Made by a program: the position numbers and the translations under genes
Shown: piece by piece, positions 17,473-26,326 of the stretch
How the letters are laid out: each line of letters opens with the position of its first letter
Position numbering within the stretch: position 1 is the stretch's first letter
Source: Gimesia alba
GTDB lineage: Bacteria; Planctomycetota; Planctomycetia; Planctomycetales; Planctomycetaceae
NCBI RefSeq assembly: GCF_007744675.1
Contig: NZ_CP036269.1
Span: forward strand, 124,001 to 188,000
Reading direction: 5' to 3'
DNA length: 64,000 nucleotides
The notes under the pieces: model-generated
Seen by the model: the letters and a program-made list of their open reading frames with translations, nothing else
The model's database searches: none
What the model was told of the DNA's origin: nothing

Positions 17473-18003
17473 ATGCACAATTTTACTTATAAAATAGCGG
17501 GCTTCATCGCAGTCGCAGGCATCTGCACTGTCCTGTCAGCGCAAAACCTGCAGGCAGGTGAACCCGGTAGCCTGAAAATAAGCCAGAAAGCCGGCGCGCC
17601 CATTAAACAGGTCGGTTACATCAATGATAAATGTGGCTGCAAACAGAACCACGTTTATTCGTACTCGAATGGTCCTTCCTACACAGGCGGCGGTTGCCCC
17701 AGCTGTCGGACTTCCGCCGGGATCGGAAAACGGGGTTCCTTACGCGAATTCTTGCGTTGCAAACTTGGTTACTTCATCCCCACGGGATGTGGTGGCAAAG
17801 GCTGTGCTCCGTTCGGACATTACAAAATGACTTACGCCGTTGATCCCTATCGGTTCGATCCTCGCGACGGACAGCTCTATGGCGCACAGGGTTATGGTGT
17901 TCCGATTGCCGTTCCACTGGCTCCGAATGTACGTCATACCTACAACTACGGTTGGGGCGTTCCTTCAAGCCGTTTGACTCCGGTCAGTCGCATTGTTCAA
18001 TAA
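17473..18003 (+). CDS. Secreted Cys/Gly/Tyr-rich protein of unknown function
   Basis: Protein of 176 residues with a signal peptide (MHNFTYKIAGFIAVAGICTVL, cleavage near LQAGEP; start preceded by AGGAAAAATA). The mature chain carries about ten Cys in clusters (DKCGCKQ, GGGCPSCR, GCGGKGCAPFG), suggesting disulfide stabilisation or metal binding outside the cytoplasm, and a Tyr/Gly/Pro-rich C-terminal half. Shares the AGEPG mature start style with its upstream neighbour, hinting at common ancestry or common processing. No known family recognised; a wall or surface-layer role is only a guess. Confidence 0.7.
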   Translation: MHNFTYKIAGFIAVAGICTVLSAQNLQAGEPGSLKISQKAGAPIKQVGYINDKCGCKQNHVYSYSNGPSYTGGGCPSCRTSAGIGKRGSLREFLRCKLGYFIPTGCGGKGCAPFGHYKMTYAVDPYRFDPRDGQLYGAQGYGVPIAVPLAPNVRHTYNYGWGVPSSRLTPVSRIVQ

Positions 18004-18044
18004 TTTAAAACTTATAATCCTCAATCGGGTCCAGGAAGATTGAT

Positions 18045-18719
18045 ATGAGAATTTTCAACGTGCATATGCTTGCAATTCTGGCAGTGACGGGCGTCATGGC
18101 TCACACTGTTTCGGATGCCAGCGCTGAAGAGACACAAGGCGACATCCAGCAAGTCGAATACCACGTTCGCGGCGGTGGATATGCCTATAACTGTCCTCCC
18201 GGCTATTCAAATCGGTATGACGGCGATGGCGTCTATCGAAATTATAATTCGCGCGAAGGATTGGCTTTCTTAAGAAAATGCCACACTTCGCCCGGTCATG
18301 GATGGTGCCCGCCGTCAGCACAGATGATTCAAAGAACTCCCGTGCAATATCAGCGGTATTACTCGAATCAATACATGGGACGACCGGCTCCCAGAGGTGC
18401 GGCCAATTACCCGCAGATTTATATGCCCACCGATACCACGCAACTCGGGTTCTATTATCAGAGCGTACCAACCTGGCAACCACGTGCCGGAATGATTCCT
18501 CCGCCACCAGATCCAAGTATGTACCACACCCGTGATTGCCGCTCCTGTAGAGGACATGGCTGCAAACACTGTCGCAGTCAATACCACGGTGGCCCCGTGT
18601 ATTACTCCACAGGAAACCCGGGAACACCACAGCCAGAAGCCACCCCTCAACCCGAAGCAGCTTCGCCTGCAGTGCCACCAGCTCCTTCCAAGTTGAATCA
18701 GGCTTCATTCGAAAAATAA
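18045..18719 (+). CDS. Secreted protein with a DnaJ-like CxxCxGxGCxxC motif
   Basis: Protein of 224 residues, start at ATG 18045 with AGGAAG 8 bases upstream. Signal peptide MRIFNVHMLAILAVTGVMA with cleavage near DASAEE. The mature part is Tyr/Pro/Gly-rich (PGYSNRYDGDGVYRNYNSRE). Near residue 165 it contains DCRSCRGHGCKHCRS, a C-x2-C-x-G-x-G-C-x2-C pattern resembling half of a DnaJ-type zinc-binding repeat. The C-terminus has a short tandem repeat of Pro-Gln-Pro-Glu-Ala. Third and last gene of the secreted trio, followed by a strong terminator. Function unknown. Confidence 0.7.
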   Translation: MRIFNVHMLAILAVTGVMAHTVSDASAEETQGDIQQVEYHVRGGGYAYNCPPGYSNRYDGDGVYRNYNSREGLAFLRKCHTSPGHGWCPPSAQMIQRTPVQYQRYYSNQYMGRPAPRGAANYPQIYMPTDTTQLGFYYQSVPTWQPRAGMIPPPPDPSMYHTRDCRSCRGHGCKHCRSQYHGGPVYYSTGNPGTPQPEATPQPEAASPAVPPAPSKLNQASFEK

Positions 18720-18770
18720 AACGGACGTTCATAGCGAATTTCGTTTCGTGATAAACGGTACTGATGAAGG

Positions 18771-18811
18771 CAGAGCCACCCCTTTTTTGCAGGGAGTGGC
18801 TCTGTTTTTTT
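18771..18811 (+). terminator. Rho-independent terminator of the secreted-protein trio
   Basis: CAGAGCCAC (18771-18779) pairs with GTGGCTCTG (18796-18804), extended inward after one mismatch by further G-C pairs, with a T-rich loop; a run of seven T follows at 18805-18811. It lies 51 bases after the stop at 18719. Confidence 0.88.
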
Positions 18812-19419
18812 ATCCTACTCACACTGCACAGCGGCCCTCCTGCTGCATTCGAGAACGTTCACTGCGCCCTGTTATGGTGATGAAAAAATCAACCTTGACT
18901 GCAACGCGCTTCGCCCGATGATGCGTTGCATGCGTCGCGCGCGAGTGAGCACCGATTTCATACTGAATCCCTCGCTCCCTGTGATTCTGCTCCCCATAAA
19001 ACCCGCTGGTTTCAGACACATTTAGAGAAATCGGCGCATCGGGGTGTCTCAAATTGTGCGACAAAGTGCGACAAATACGACCAACTTTTGACACAACGCC
19101 GACAACCTTGCGCCAGGCGCTGTTCAGAGCGGACCAACGTGCGACACACTTCAGGTCTTGACGTTCCCACGCCGCTCGCGAAGATGCAACTAGCTGGAAA
19201 AACAGTCTTGCATAACCCCCCAAAATCACTCATGACGAAGGTCCTGTTAAAAAACTGAGCAGCTCGACACCAGCCGCTGTGATTGTTGAAGTGGTTATCA
19301 ACATCAGGAGACAGTTTCGTGCTCTCACCGCAGAAATAATTTGAACCCACGCATTCTACCCGATATGATCAACCTGACCGCAGATGAACAATGGTAAGTG
19401 ACCCAAGTCAAAAACAGGG
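18812..19419. other. Gene-poor segment with overlapping open frames
   Basis: About 600 bases where long open frames exist on both strands over the same bases, which at most one strand could use; none has a signal sequence, family motif or convincing ribosome-binding site. A perfect tandem pair of GTGCGACAAA (19056-19065 and 19066-19075) is followed by a related GTGCGACAC near 19139. It looks like decayed accessory sequence rather than a gene, but a single small coding gene cannot be excluded. Confidence 0.4.
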
Positions 19420-19420
19420 A

Positions 19421-19605
19421 TAGGCCCGAATATAATTTGAGCGGAAAGTGACAGAGAAAACACACTGATTACCCTGAGTGAGTGGCAATGTTGGGTGACA
19501 CTGTTGGGTGCCACTATTGGCTGGTATTGGGTGGCACTGTTGGCTTGCCCAACAGTGATCGAAAACGTGTTCACAGTCACAATAAAATCAAGCGGCAGCC
19601 CCATA
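19421..19605. repeat. Dispersed hairpin repeat, copy A
   Basis: Core hairpin CACTGTTGGCTTGCCCAACAGTG's region lies at 19535-19557: arms CACTGTTGG and CCAACAGTG around a short CTTGC loop. Upstream are several degenerate ~13-base units of the form GTGGCACTGTTGG (from about 19475), and further upstream GCCCGAAT...GAGAAAAC. Downstream GATCGAAAACG is shared with copy B. Together with copy B it brackets the small gene at 19721-20203 as a direct repeat. Confidence 0.75.
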
Positions 19606-19720
19606 AATCCTCTTGCAAATTTTCTGAAGTGAGTTGACAAATTATTTGAATGATTGATGGTTCAGTATTTTAGTTCAGAAAAAATGTACGTGCCTTTCGT
19701 GTTTTTCGTGGTAGCAAAAA

Positions 19721-20203
19721 ATGAAACCATTCAACAAGAAAAAATGGATCTGGTCCACGCTGGCCTTGCTGGGCCTGATTGGCACCTTCGCGGTTTATCA
19801 GATCATACAGGAAGCCCGTGCACAAACCGCATCTACCAACGCCTTGCTGGACTCATTCCTGCAGGATGGTTGTCAAATTCAAGTGGAACGCTGTAATCAT
19901 CCTTCGGAAGTGATGCCTCCGCCCACTACCATCGACGTCAATCAAGCGATCCAGGCATTGGTAACTCAATTGAAGCAATTAAAGTACCAGGCACGATCGG
20001 ATCGGGATGTCCCCGCTTGCGGCGACATGGTCGTGCTCACGTCGCTTTGCAATCCAGAATACGAAGTGTGGATCTCCTCGTTTGGAGTTTTTCTGATTCC
20101 GCAAGGGAGCGCAGCCCGGTATACTTACGACAGTCGCTCCAGCCGGAGTTTAGACCAGAAAATATTTAAACAGGCAACCAGGTTCTTTCAGTCATTAGAA
20201 TAA
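19721..20203 (+). CDS. Small membrane-anchored protein of unknown function
   Basis: Protein of 160 residues with a basic N-terminus (MKPFNKKKW) and one hydrophobic helix (about 10-28: IWSTLALLGLIGTFAVY), so it is anchored with the C-terminal domain outside the cytoplasm. The soluble part holds four Cys and the segment VLTSLCNPEYEVWISSFGVF, reminiscent of a small alpha/beta domain but not assignable. There is no strong ribosome-binding sequence before ATG 19721. It lies alone between two direct copies of a hairpin repeat, which is unusual for this window and suggests an accessory cassette. Confidence 0.6.
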   Translation: MKPFNKKKWIWSTLALLGLIGTFAVYQIIQEARAQTASTNALLDSFLQDGCQIQVERCNHPSEVMPPPTTIDVNQAIQALVTQLKQLKYQARSDRDVPACGDMVVLTSLCNPEYEVWISSFGVFLIPQGSAARYTYDSRSSRSLDQKIFKQATRFFQSLE

Positions 20204-20254
20204 TTCAAATGCAATGGGAGATGAGAATTCATTACAAGACAGAGAGATCAATGG

Positions 20255-20430
20255 GTAAGCCCGAATGCAATTCGGACCAAGCGCAGCGAGCAAAAAGTAA
20301 CGGAGAAAACTTAAAAATGGTCTGAGTGGGTGGCGCTATTGGCTGGCGTTGGGTGGCACTGTTGGCTTGCCAACAGTGATCGAAAACGCGTCGACCATCA
20401 GAATGAAATCAATAGACAAGCCTCAAACCC
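20255..20430. repeat. Dispersed hairpin repeat, copy B
   Basis: Same family and orientation as copy A. The core hairpin (arms CACTGTTGG / CCAACAGTG) lies at 20357-20378. Shared upstream blocks are AGCCCGAAT, GAGAAAAC and CTATTGGCTGG, and the shared downstream block is GATCGAAAACG. Compared with copy A it lacks about 22 bases of the internal ~13-base units and has an extra stretch near 20280. Confidence 0.75.
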
Positions 20431-20445
20431 GGAAACAACGAACGG

Positions 20446-21423
20446 ATGAAACATCTGCCGCCAGGAATTGCTTTGTTACTGCTGGGCCCGCTGTTCGGCG
20501 AACTGATTTCAGGGCATCAGACACTGTTTCAGTTCATCAACCCGCTGAATTTTATTCTGTCAGCGCTCCCTTATGGTTGTGGCGCTGTTCTCTGTCGGGA
20601 ACTGGTGGTGCGCTGGGGTAAAGGTTGGTTTGCACTGGTGCTGTTGGGAATTGCGTTTGGGATTTATGAAGAGGCGATAGTCGCCCGCTCGTTCTGGGAC
20701 CCCGAATGGGCCGAGCTGGGCGCGCTCCGCGACTACTCCTATTGGCAGGGGGTGACCTGGATTTATGCCGAAGTCCTGATTCATTTTCACTTGACCATCA
20801 GCATTCTTTGCAGCGTGGTCCTGGCCGAAATTATTTATGCTGATCGGCGAAACGAAACGTGGGTCAGCAATCGCGGGCTCATCGCCTGTGGTGTCGGATT
20901 AGCGCTCTGGATGCCGGCGCTGATGCTTCTCAATCCTTACATGCCACCGCTAGTTGGTTTTACATTTTCCTGGCTGGCAATCGCGGGGCTGGTCTACGCT
21001 GCCTGGCGGCTGCCGGCGCAAGTCTTTCCACAACGTGCAGGAAAATCAGTCCGTCCCCTCTGGTATGCTTTGATTGCCGCCGTGAATATGACGCTGGTGT
21101 TTGTGAGCGTGTTCGTACTGCCGGAACTGAATCCTGCCTGGCTCCCCGCCTGGCCGGCAGTGTTTGTCTTTGTCGCTCTGCTGGATGCGCTCACATTCTG
21201 GATCATCATGCGCTGGTCCGGCAACGCAACCACCTGGGACGATCGTCACAAGCTCGCGCTGGTCATTGGACTGACCGCGTTTTTCCTCCTGATGGATTTC
21301 CTGAAAGATCTCGAATCCGATTTCACCGGGCTCAGCATCGTCGCTCTGATCACCATCTGGGGCTTCCGCAAAGCATGGCTGCAGGTGAAACACAGATCCG
21401 GCACCTGCCCACAACCACTGTAG
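20446..21423 (+). CDS. Polytopic membrane protein of unknown function
   Basis: Protein of 325 residues with about nine predicted membrane helices spread over the whole length. Conserved-looking polar residues sit in or near helices: GIYEEAIVARSF (about 72-83) and EVLIHFHLTISI (about 108-119). The EE...R and H...H pattern vaguely recalls CPBP intramembrane proteases but the spacing does not match, so no function is assigned. The start ATG 20446 lies only 16 bases past repeat copy B and has a weak ribosome-binding site. Probably a stand-alone gene. Confidence 0.7.
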   Translation: MKHLPPGIALLLLGPLFGELISGHQTLFQFINPLNFILSALPYGCGAVLCRELVVRWGKGWFALVLLGIAFGIYEEAIVARSFWDPEWAELGALRDYSYWQGVTWIYAEVLIHFHLTISILCSVVLAEIIYADRRNETWVSNRGLIACGVGLALWMPALMLLNPYMPPLVGFTFSWLAIAGLVYAAWRLPAQVFPQRAGKSVRPLWYALIAAVNMTLVFVSVFVLPELNPAWLPAWPAVFVFVALLDALTFWIIMRWSGNATTWDDRHKLALVIGLTAFFLLMDFLKDLESDFTGLSIVALITIWGFRKAWLQVKHRSGTCPQPL

Positions 21424-21614
21424 TAATCAGGCGTTTTTGCATCTGAATGCTCAAAAGAGAGCGTTTTTTTAATGAATTCAAATTTCCAGCAGGTATCATA
21501 AAGCCAGATTCCGTTTTTCTGAATCCGATCTGTTCGAGATCTCAATTTCTGAAACAGCTTGCCGGCGGGCACACGGCTCAAGCGAAACTTTCTTATCATC
21601 TGAAAGCAGATACT

Positions 21615-24600
21615 ATGAAGTACGTCCTTTCGCCCCTGCGCCGGAATGCATTTTTGCTCGTGATCCTGTCGCTCCCTCTCATGGCAACCGCGGCTGAACC
21701 TGCCTCACAGAAGAATGCAAAACAGCAAGTTACAGACAAGGTAACCTTGAGCGGTATCGTGGTCGATGAACAGGATAAACCGGCCCAGGGAGTCACGGTC
21801 TTCGTCGAATGGCAGTATCCGGAACAGGGTCGAGCCGAAACCAAAACTGACAAGCAGGGGCGGTTCACATTTAGCGCAGCAAAAAAGAACGTGTATAGAC
21901 AGATGATTCAGGCGATCACAGATACAGGACAGAAGCTTGCACAACGTCGGATTCTGCGACGCAATATTGATCAGGACCATGCGCAACATGAACTGCGATT
22001 GCAGTTACAGCCTGCGCGGCGTGTGGAACTACACGTGGTCGATGCAAACACTAAGCCAATCGCAGATGCCAAAACCGGCATCATGGGCGATTATAAGGTT
22101 TGGGGAACCAACTCAACCGATGAAAAAGGTCAAGTTGTCTATCACGTGCCCCACGATGTGAAAATTCAATATGTGTTCGCGCTCAGCGAGGGGCATGGTG
22201 CGGATTACAAAGCTTACGTCTTACCCCGTGGTCAGTCCGGAGACAAAATCACCAGGCCGCCCGCGTTCCCCGATCATCCCGTTCAATTGAAACTGGAGGG
22301 AGCCCAACCACTGAAAGTTCAGCTGAAAGAAACGGACGGTACACCGATCGCCGGTGTGAAAGTCTATCCCTGGCTATTACAAAAGCCGGATCAAACACAG
22401 GATCTGAACTTGTCATTTTTCACCAGTCTGGTGGAACAAACAACGGATGCAGAAGGCACGGTCGTCTTTCAGTGGATACCCGGCTGGCAAAAATTACCGC
22501 TCACGATCTGGCCTCGAGATAAAGAACACGTGCTTCAACGGGGTAACTATGATCCGAAAACCGGTGATGGCACGTTGACGATCAAACTGGAAAAGCTGGT
22601 CCCGATTTCAGGGCGAATAACACTCCCCGATGGTTCACCGGCCAAAGGAATTTCTGTCTCCGCCTCTGGTGAAGGGTATCAGTTTGACTCATTTCGAAAA
22701 TCGGCGCACACTGATGAGCAAGGCCGTTATGTCATCAAGGCGGCTCCCAATCAGGTTTACCTCGTCGTTGTGAATAACGGAGAATGGGCATCCACTCCCC
22801 ACACCGGATTTGCGCTCTGGCCAGGCAAGCCGATCGAAAACCTGGATTTCCAGCTCCGCCCTGCAACCCGCATCTATGGTCGCGTGACGGTCGGCTCCCA
22901 GCACGATCCAGTGAAAGGGCAGCGAATTCACGTCTATCAATATGGACAGGACGCTAACAATATGCAGGGGGTGAAACTGCCTAATCCGGAAAACAAGAAT
23001 AAATGGGTGCAGCCGATTATTGTGCATAGTACTTCGACAGATGAAGACGGAAAATTCGAATTGTTCGTCGGTGATGGCAAGTTTGATATTCGTGGCCCCG
23101 CACAGATCGCTGTTCAAAGAACAAACAAAGTTCAAAAATTTGAAATCGCCGGCGAATCGGAAAAGGAATTTAACTTCCATGCCGTCCGACCGGAGAAAGG
23201 AATTCTGGAAGGAAGCATCCTCGCAGGTGACCCGCCTCAATCGGTTCCGGATGCTGAGGTCACCGGAATCTATCGCGCCAGCCTGGCAGGGGGCGATATG
23301 AAGGCAACAACAGACAAATCAGGCAAGTTTAAAGTCGAACGCGAACTGCATCGCACCGTGATTTACGCGCGCAGTCAGGATAAAAAACTGGCGGGTGTCT
23401 TTGAAATCGGCCCCGATGATAAAACCGTCACGGTATCGCTTCGTCCGCTAGGAACTGCTTCCGGCCAGCTCGTCGATGCGAAAACACAACAACCGATGCA
23501 GGAGCGTGAAATCAGCTACGGCGTCAAAGTGCATCTTGGCAATAATAACGCCCCCTGGCGAACCAGCTTCGGCGGGAAAACCACTACAGACAAAGAGGGG
23601 CGATTTGAAATCGTCAATCTAGTGCTGGGACAGAAATACGACATCAATCTCGTGAATCGCCCGAAAGACCAACCCAGTAGAATCAGCTGGCGGACTGTTG
23701 AAACGGTCAAAGTGGAAGACAGTCAGCCGGTTGACCTCGGCGTTCTGGAAGTCAAACCTCCCCCCAAACCGTATAAACCACCGACACTGGAAGAACGTAT
23801 TGCCAAAGCATTTAGCGTAGAAGGCACGCCCCTCGAACGCTTCCAGCGCGGTACACAGGATGCAAAAATCACCATGCAGCATCTGCTGATTCTATTTGGT
23901 GACCCCAAAAGCAAAGCCGTCAAGCAATTCATGACCCTGCGTTATCAGGATCAGGACGTTCGTAAGGAGCTCTATTCGTTCCTCGTGATGGCCGTCGACA
24001 TCTCTGCCGACAAACGCGATGCCGCGCAGAAACTGGCAAAAACGCTGGGAGTCAATCTCGACGGGAACCCTGCCGACTTCTCTCTGGTCATCACCGACGA
24101 ACAGGGCAAACCCATCGTGAACACCGATGTCAGTTCCCTTTCAACAGACGGCAAGATCAACAAGGAGAAAATTCTCGCGTTATTGAAAGCACACACTGTA
24201 CCGACACTCGATGCGCAAGAGCTGCTCGCGACTGCGCTCAAACAAGCGAAGAAAGAAAACAAACGCATCATCATTCAGGAGACCGCGACCTGGTGCGGCC
24301 CTTGCCGACTGCTCTCCCGTTTTCTGGTCAGGGAACGCGATCTATGGGAACGCGACTATCTCTGGATCAAGATCGATTATCGCTGGACGGGTGCCTTTGA
24401 GATGATGAAAACCATGCGCGCCGGAGCCCAGGGCGGCATCCCCTGGTGGGCCATCTTAGACCAGGACGGCAAAGTGCTGGTCACTTCCAATGACGAGGAA
24501 GGCACGAACATCGGTTTTCCCAGTGATCAAAGCGGCCGCGAACATTTCCGCAGCATGCTGGAAAAAACCTCGATTCGCCTGACCCCGATGGACATTAACA

Positions 24601-24632
24601 CCCTCGTCGATGCTCTGAAACAGAACGAATAA
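21615..24632 (+). CDS. Carboxypeptidase regulatory-like protein with C-terminal thioredoxin domain
   Basis: Exported protein of about 1005 residues. ATG 21615 starts a clear signal peptide (MKYVLSPLRRNAFLLVILSL, cleavage near ATAAEP). The N-terminal ~750 residues contain repeated beta-sandwich units of the carboxypeptidase regulatory-like / CnaB-like type, recognisable by recurring TLSGIVVDEQDKPAQGVTV and TDKQGRFTF style segments (near 40, 95, 325, 545, 590, 665). The last ~120 residues form a thioredoxin-like domain with an intact redox motif WCGPC (W893, C894-C897) and a cis-Pro region GGIPWWAILD. This suggests a periplasmic surface-binding or scaffolding protein with disulfide reductase or isomerase activity. 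Repeat copy C begins 8 bases after the stop. Confidence 0.85.
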   Translation: MKYVLSPLRRNAFLLVILSLPLMATAAEPASQKNAKQQVTDKVTLSGIVVDEQDKPAQGVTVFVEWQYPEQGRAETKTDKQGRFTFSAAKKNVYRQMIQAITDTGQKLAQRRILRRNIDQDHAQHELRLQLQPARRVELHVVDANTKPIADAKTGIMGDYKVWGTNSTDEKGQVVYHVPHDVKIQYVFALSEGHGADYKAYVLPRGQSGDKITRPPAFPDHPVQLKLEGAQPLKVQLKETDGTPIAGVKVYPWLLQKPDQTQDLNLSFFTSLVEQTTDAEGTVVFQWIPGWQKLPLTIWPRDKEHVLQRGNYDPKTGDGTLTIKLEKLVPISGRITLPDGSPAKGISVSASGEGYQFDSFRKSAHTDEQGRYVIKAAPNQVYLVVVNNGEWASTPHTGFALWPGKPIENLDFQLRPATRIYGRVTVGSQHDPVKGQRIHVYQYGQDANNMQGVKLPNPENKNKWVQPIIVHSTSTDEDGKFELFVGDGKFDIRGPAQIAVQRTNKVQKFEIAGESEKEFNFHAVRPEKGILEGSILAGDPPQSVPDAEVTGIYRASLAGGDMKATTDKSGKFKVERELHRTVIYARSQDKKLAGVFEIGPDDKTVTVSLRPLGTASGQLVDAKTQQPMQEREISYGVKVHLGNNNAPWRTSFGGKTTTDKEGRFEIVNLVLGQKYDINLVNRPKDQPSRISWRTVETVKVEDSQPVDLGVLEVKPPPKPYKPPTLEERIAKAFSVEGTPLERFQRGTQDAKITMQHLLILFGDPKSKAVKQFMTLRYQDQDVRKELYSFLVMAVDISADKRDAAQKLAKTLGVNLDGNPADFSLVITDEQGKPIVNTDVSSLSTDGKINKEKILALLKAHTVPTLDAQELLATALKQAKKENKRIIIQETATWCGPCRLLSRFLVRERDLWERDYLWIKIDYRWTGAFEMMKTMRAGAQGGIPWWAILDQDGKVLVTSNDEEGTNIGFPSDQSGREHFRSMLEKTSIRLTPMDINTLVDALKQNE

Positions 24633-24639
24633 CGACTGT

Positions 24640-24715
24640 GTGGCACTGTTGGCTTGCCAACAGTGAACGGGAAAACGCGTTGATATCCACAGTTAGTTTC
24701 TAGAGGCAGCCCTAT
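24640..24715. repeat. Dispersed hairpin repeat, copy C
   Basis: The hairpin with arms CACTGTTGG / CCAACAGTG lies at 24644-24665, identical in the core to copy B and followed by GAACGGGAAAACGCG and, further on, GGCAGCCC as in copy A. It directly follows the stop of the thioredoxin-fusion gene and could act as a transcript 3' end structure, though it lacks a T run. Confidence 0.75.
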
Positions 24716-24920
24716 GTGCCTGACCGCCGGGAGCCAGATCACCAGATCAGTACAGCCGAACAAATCGAGGCACATTACCTGGCGAAATCGTTCCTGTCAA
24801 ACAAAGAACAATCAAAGGACGCTTTACGGACAGACAAATTCGGTTATCCTGAAGAGATCAGATACCGCGATGTAGTTTAATGTCTTTTCAGAAATTATAC
24901 CGGAAGCTCAGGACAATCTC

Positions 24921-26270
24921 ATGCGCTCGACTCTGTTGTTCCTACTGATACTTTTCCTCTCCCTCCCGGCTACCAGCATAGCGCAACAAGCCAAACAGGC
25001 GTTTCCGATTGTCACCTCTAACCAGACGATCCAGGAAACCCTCGACGCGCAGCCGGGGCGGATGCTGTTTCTACCCGCCGGTGATTATGAGATCTCGGAG
25101 AAACTCGTTATTCGCAGCGATGGGAGCGGCCTGTATGGACCGGGGCGGATTATCCAAACCAATCCTGAAGCCCCGTTTATCGAAATCGAACATCGCGCGG
25201 GTGTGCAGTTTCGGGACATTGTGTTGACGCGGCCCGAAGGGAAACAGTCGACCGCCATTGAAGCCGTCAACGCGCGGGACTGCCAGGATCTGGTCCTGGA
25301 TAATGTGACGGTCAAAAATCACCGCACCCGCTCCGGCGTATTTTATCTGCTGAATTGTAAAAATGCGACGATCCGAAATTGTACGATTACGAATTACATG
25401 CGCATCGCCGTCGACGATCGCACTGCCTCGCCCGACTGGGGCTACGCCTTTCACTGTATCGACGGCAGCGGCATCGTCGTCAACGCGAGTACCGGCACAC
25501 TGATTCAAGGCAACCGCATCACCGAACAGGAACTCTTGCCCACACCCGAAGTGCAGGAAAAATATCAACTCGGGCAATTTGTCAAAAAGAACGACACAAA
25601 AGGGGCGTTAACGAGCCAACAGACCTGGGAACAGGAATCGGTCAAGAACTGGCATCAGGGCTCAGCCATTATCGTGACTTCACCCGCCGCCAGTGATCGA
25701 ACGCAGATTCTGGGTAACACGATCGAAAACGGTGCCCAGGGCATCGACCTGCATTCTGACCATGTGATCGTGTCGCAGAATATCGTTTCCAACTGTTTCG
25801 TCGGCATGAAAGCCATGCACGGTTCGCGGCACATCGCCATTATCGGCAATCAGTTCATCAAAAACGACCTCTGGAGCATCGGCCTGATGCCTGGGGCCGC
25901 TTCGTATGCGGCTCAAGCAGCCGCGAAAGACCAGCCCGCCAAAAGTGATAACAGCGACGGCGGCTCGATCATTGCCAACAACATCATTTCCGAATTCGGC
26001 TTTGGGAACGCCCACTGGATCTGGGGCGACAATGGGAATCCGATTTTGCTCGACTCCGGTCAAAAACCGGAGAACACGCCGCTCGCCGATGTGATCCTTC
26101 AGGGAAACATTGTGCAGAATTCGGGCCGCTTTGAAGCCACGAAAAAGAACCAGCAGCCACGCTACGTCTACGCTGTCCGCGTCGACCGCAAAGCGACCAA
26201 CATTCATTTTTCAAATAATATTTTCGATCCCGGCCGCGAAGGCGTGAGCAACGTCGAGCTAAAAAAGTAA
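24921..26270 (+). CDS. Exported right-handed parallel beta-helix protein
   Basis: Protein of 449 residues with a signal peptide (MRSTLLFLLILFLSLPATSIA). From about residue 95 onward it is made of short repeating rungs of the PbH1 type, e.g. CQDLVLDNVTVKNHR, CKNATIRNCTITNY, RTQILGNTIENGAQG, HVIVSQNIVSNC, HIAIIGNQFIKN, VILQGNIVQNSG and NIHFSNNIFD. The start (TIQETLDAQPGRMLFLPAGDYEIS) matches the N-cap of pectate-lyase-like or GH28-like proteins. It is probably a polysaccharide lyase or hydrolase relative or a glycan-binding protein outside the cytoplasm; no catalytic set can be named. AGGACA precedes the ATG. Confidence 0.82.
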   Translation: MRSTLLFLLILFLSLPATSIAQQAKQAFPIVTSNQTIQETLDAQPGRMLFLPAGDYEISEKLVIRSDGSGLYGPGRIIQTNPEAPFIEIEHRAGVQFRDIVLTRPEGKQSTAIEAVNARDCQDLVLDNVTVKNHRTRSGVFYLLNCKNATIRNCTITNYMRIAVDDRTASPDWGYAFHCIDGSGIVVNASTGTLIQGNRITEQELLPTPEVQEKYQLGQFVKKNDTKGALTSQQTWEQESVKNWHQGSAIIVTSPAASDRTQILGNTIENGAQGIDLHSDHVIVSQNIVSNCFVGMKAMHGSRHIAIIGNQFIKNDLWSIGLMPGAASYAAQAAAKDQPAKSDNSDGGSIIANNIISEFGFGNAHWIWGDNGNPILLDSGQKPENTPLADVILQGNIVQNSGRFEATKKNQQPRYVYAVRVDRKATNIHFSNNIFDPGREGVSNVELKK

Positions 26271-26278
26271 AACTCCAG

Positions 26279-26306
26279 TCAGGCAGGCACATGGGTTTGC
26301 CTGCTT
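26279..26306. repeat. Small hairpin repeat related to the right arm of the 62-kb element
   Basis: GCAGGCA (26283-26289) pairs with TGCCTGC (26298-26304) around a loop containing CATGGGT. The loop and the AGGC/GGC context resemble the right half of the REPIN-like element at 62181-62320. It lies just after the beta-helix gene and before a small gene on the same strand. Confidence 0.5.
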
Positions 26307-26326
26307 CACGAATCAGGTTTCTTCAT

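Noticed and set aside
18094-18822. Minus-strand open frame opposite the third secreted-protein gene
   Set aside because: It runs through the terminator hairpin and opposes a gene with a signal peptide and a good ribosome-binding site.
18819-19350. Three overlapping open frames on both strands in the gene-poor segment
   Set aside because: They overlap each other, lack start signals and family motifs; kept only as an unannotated segment.
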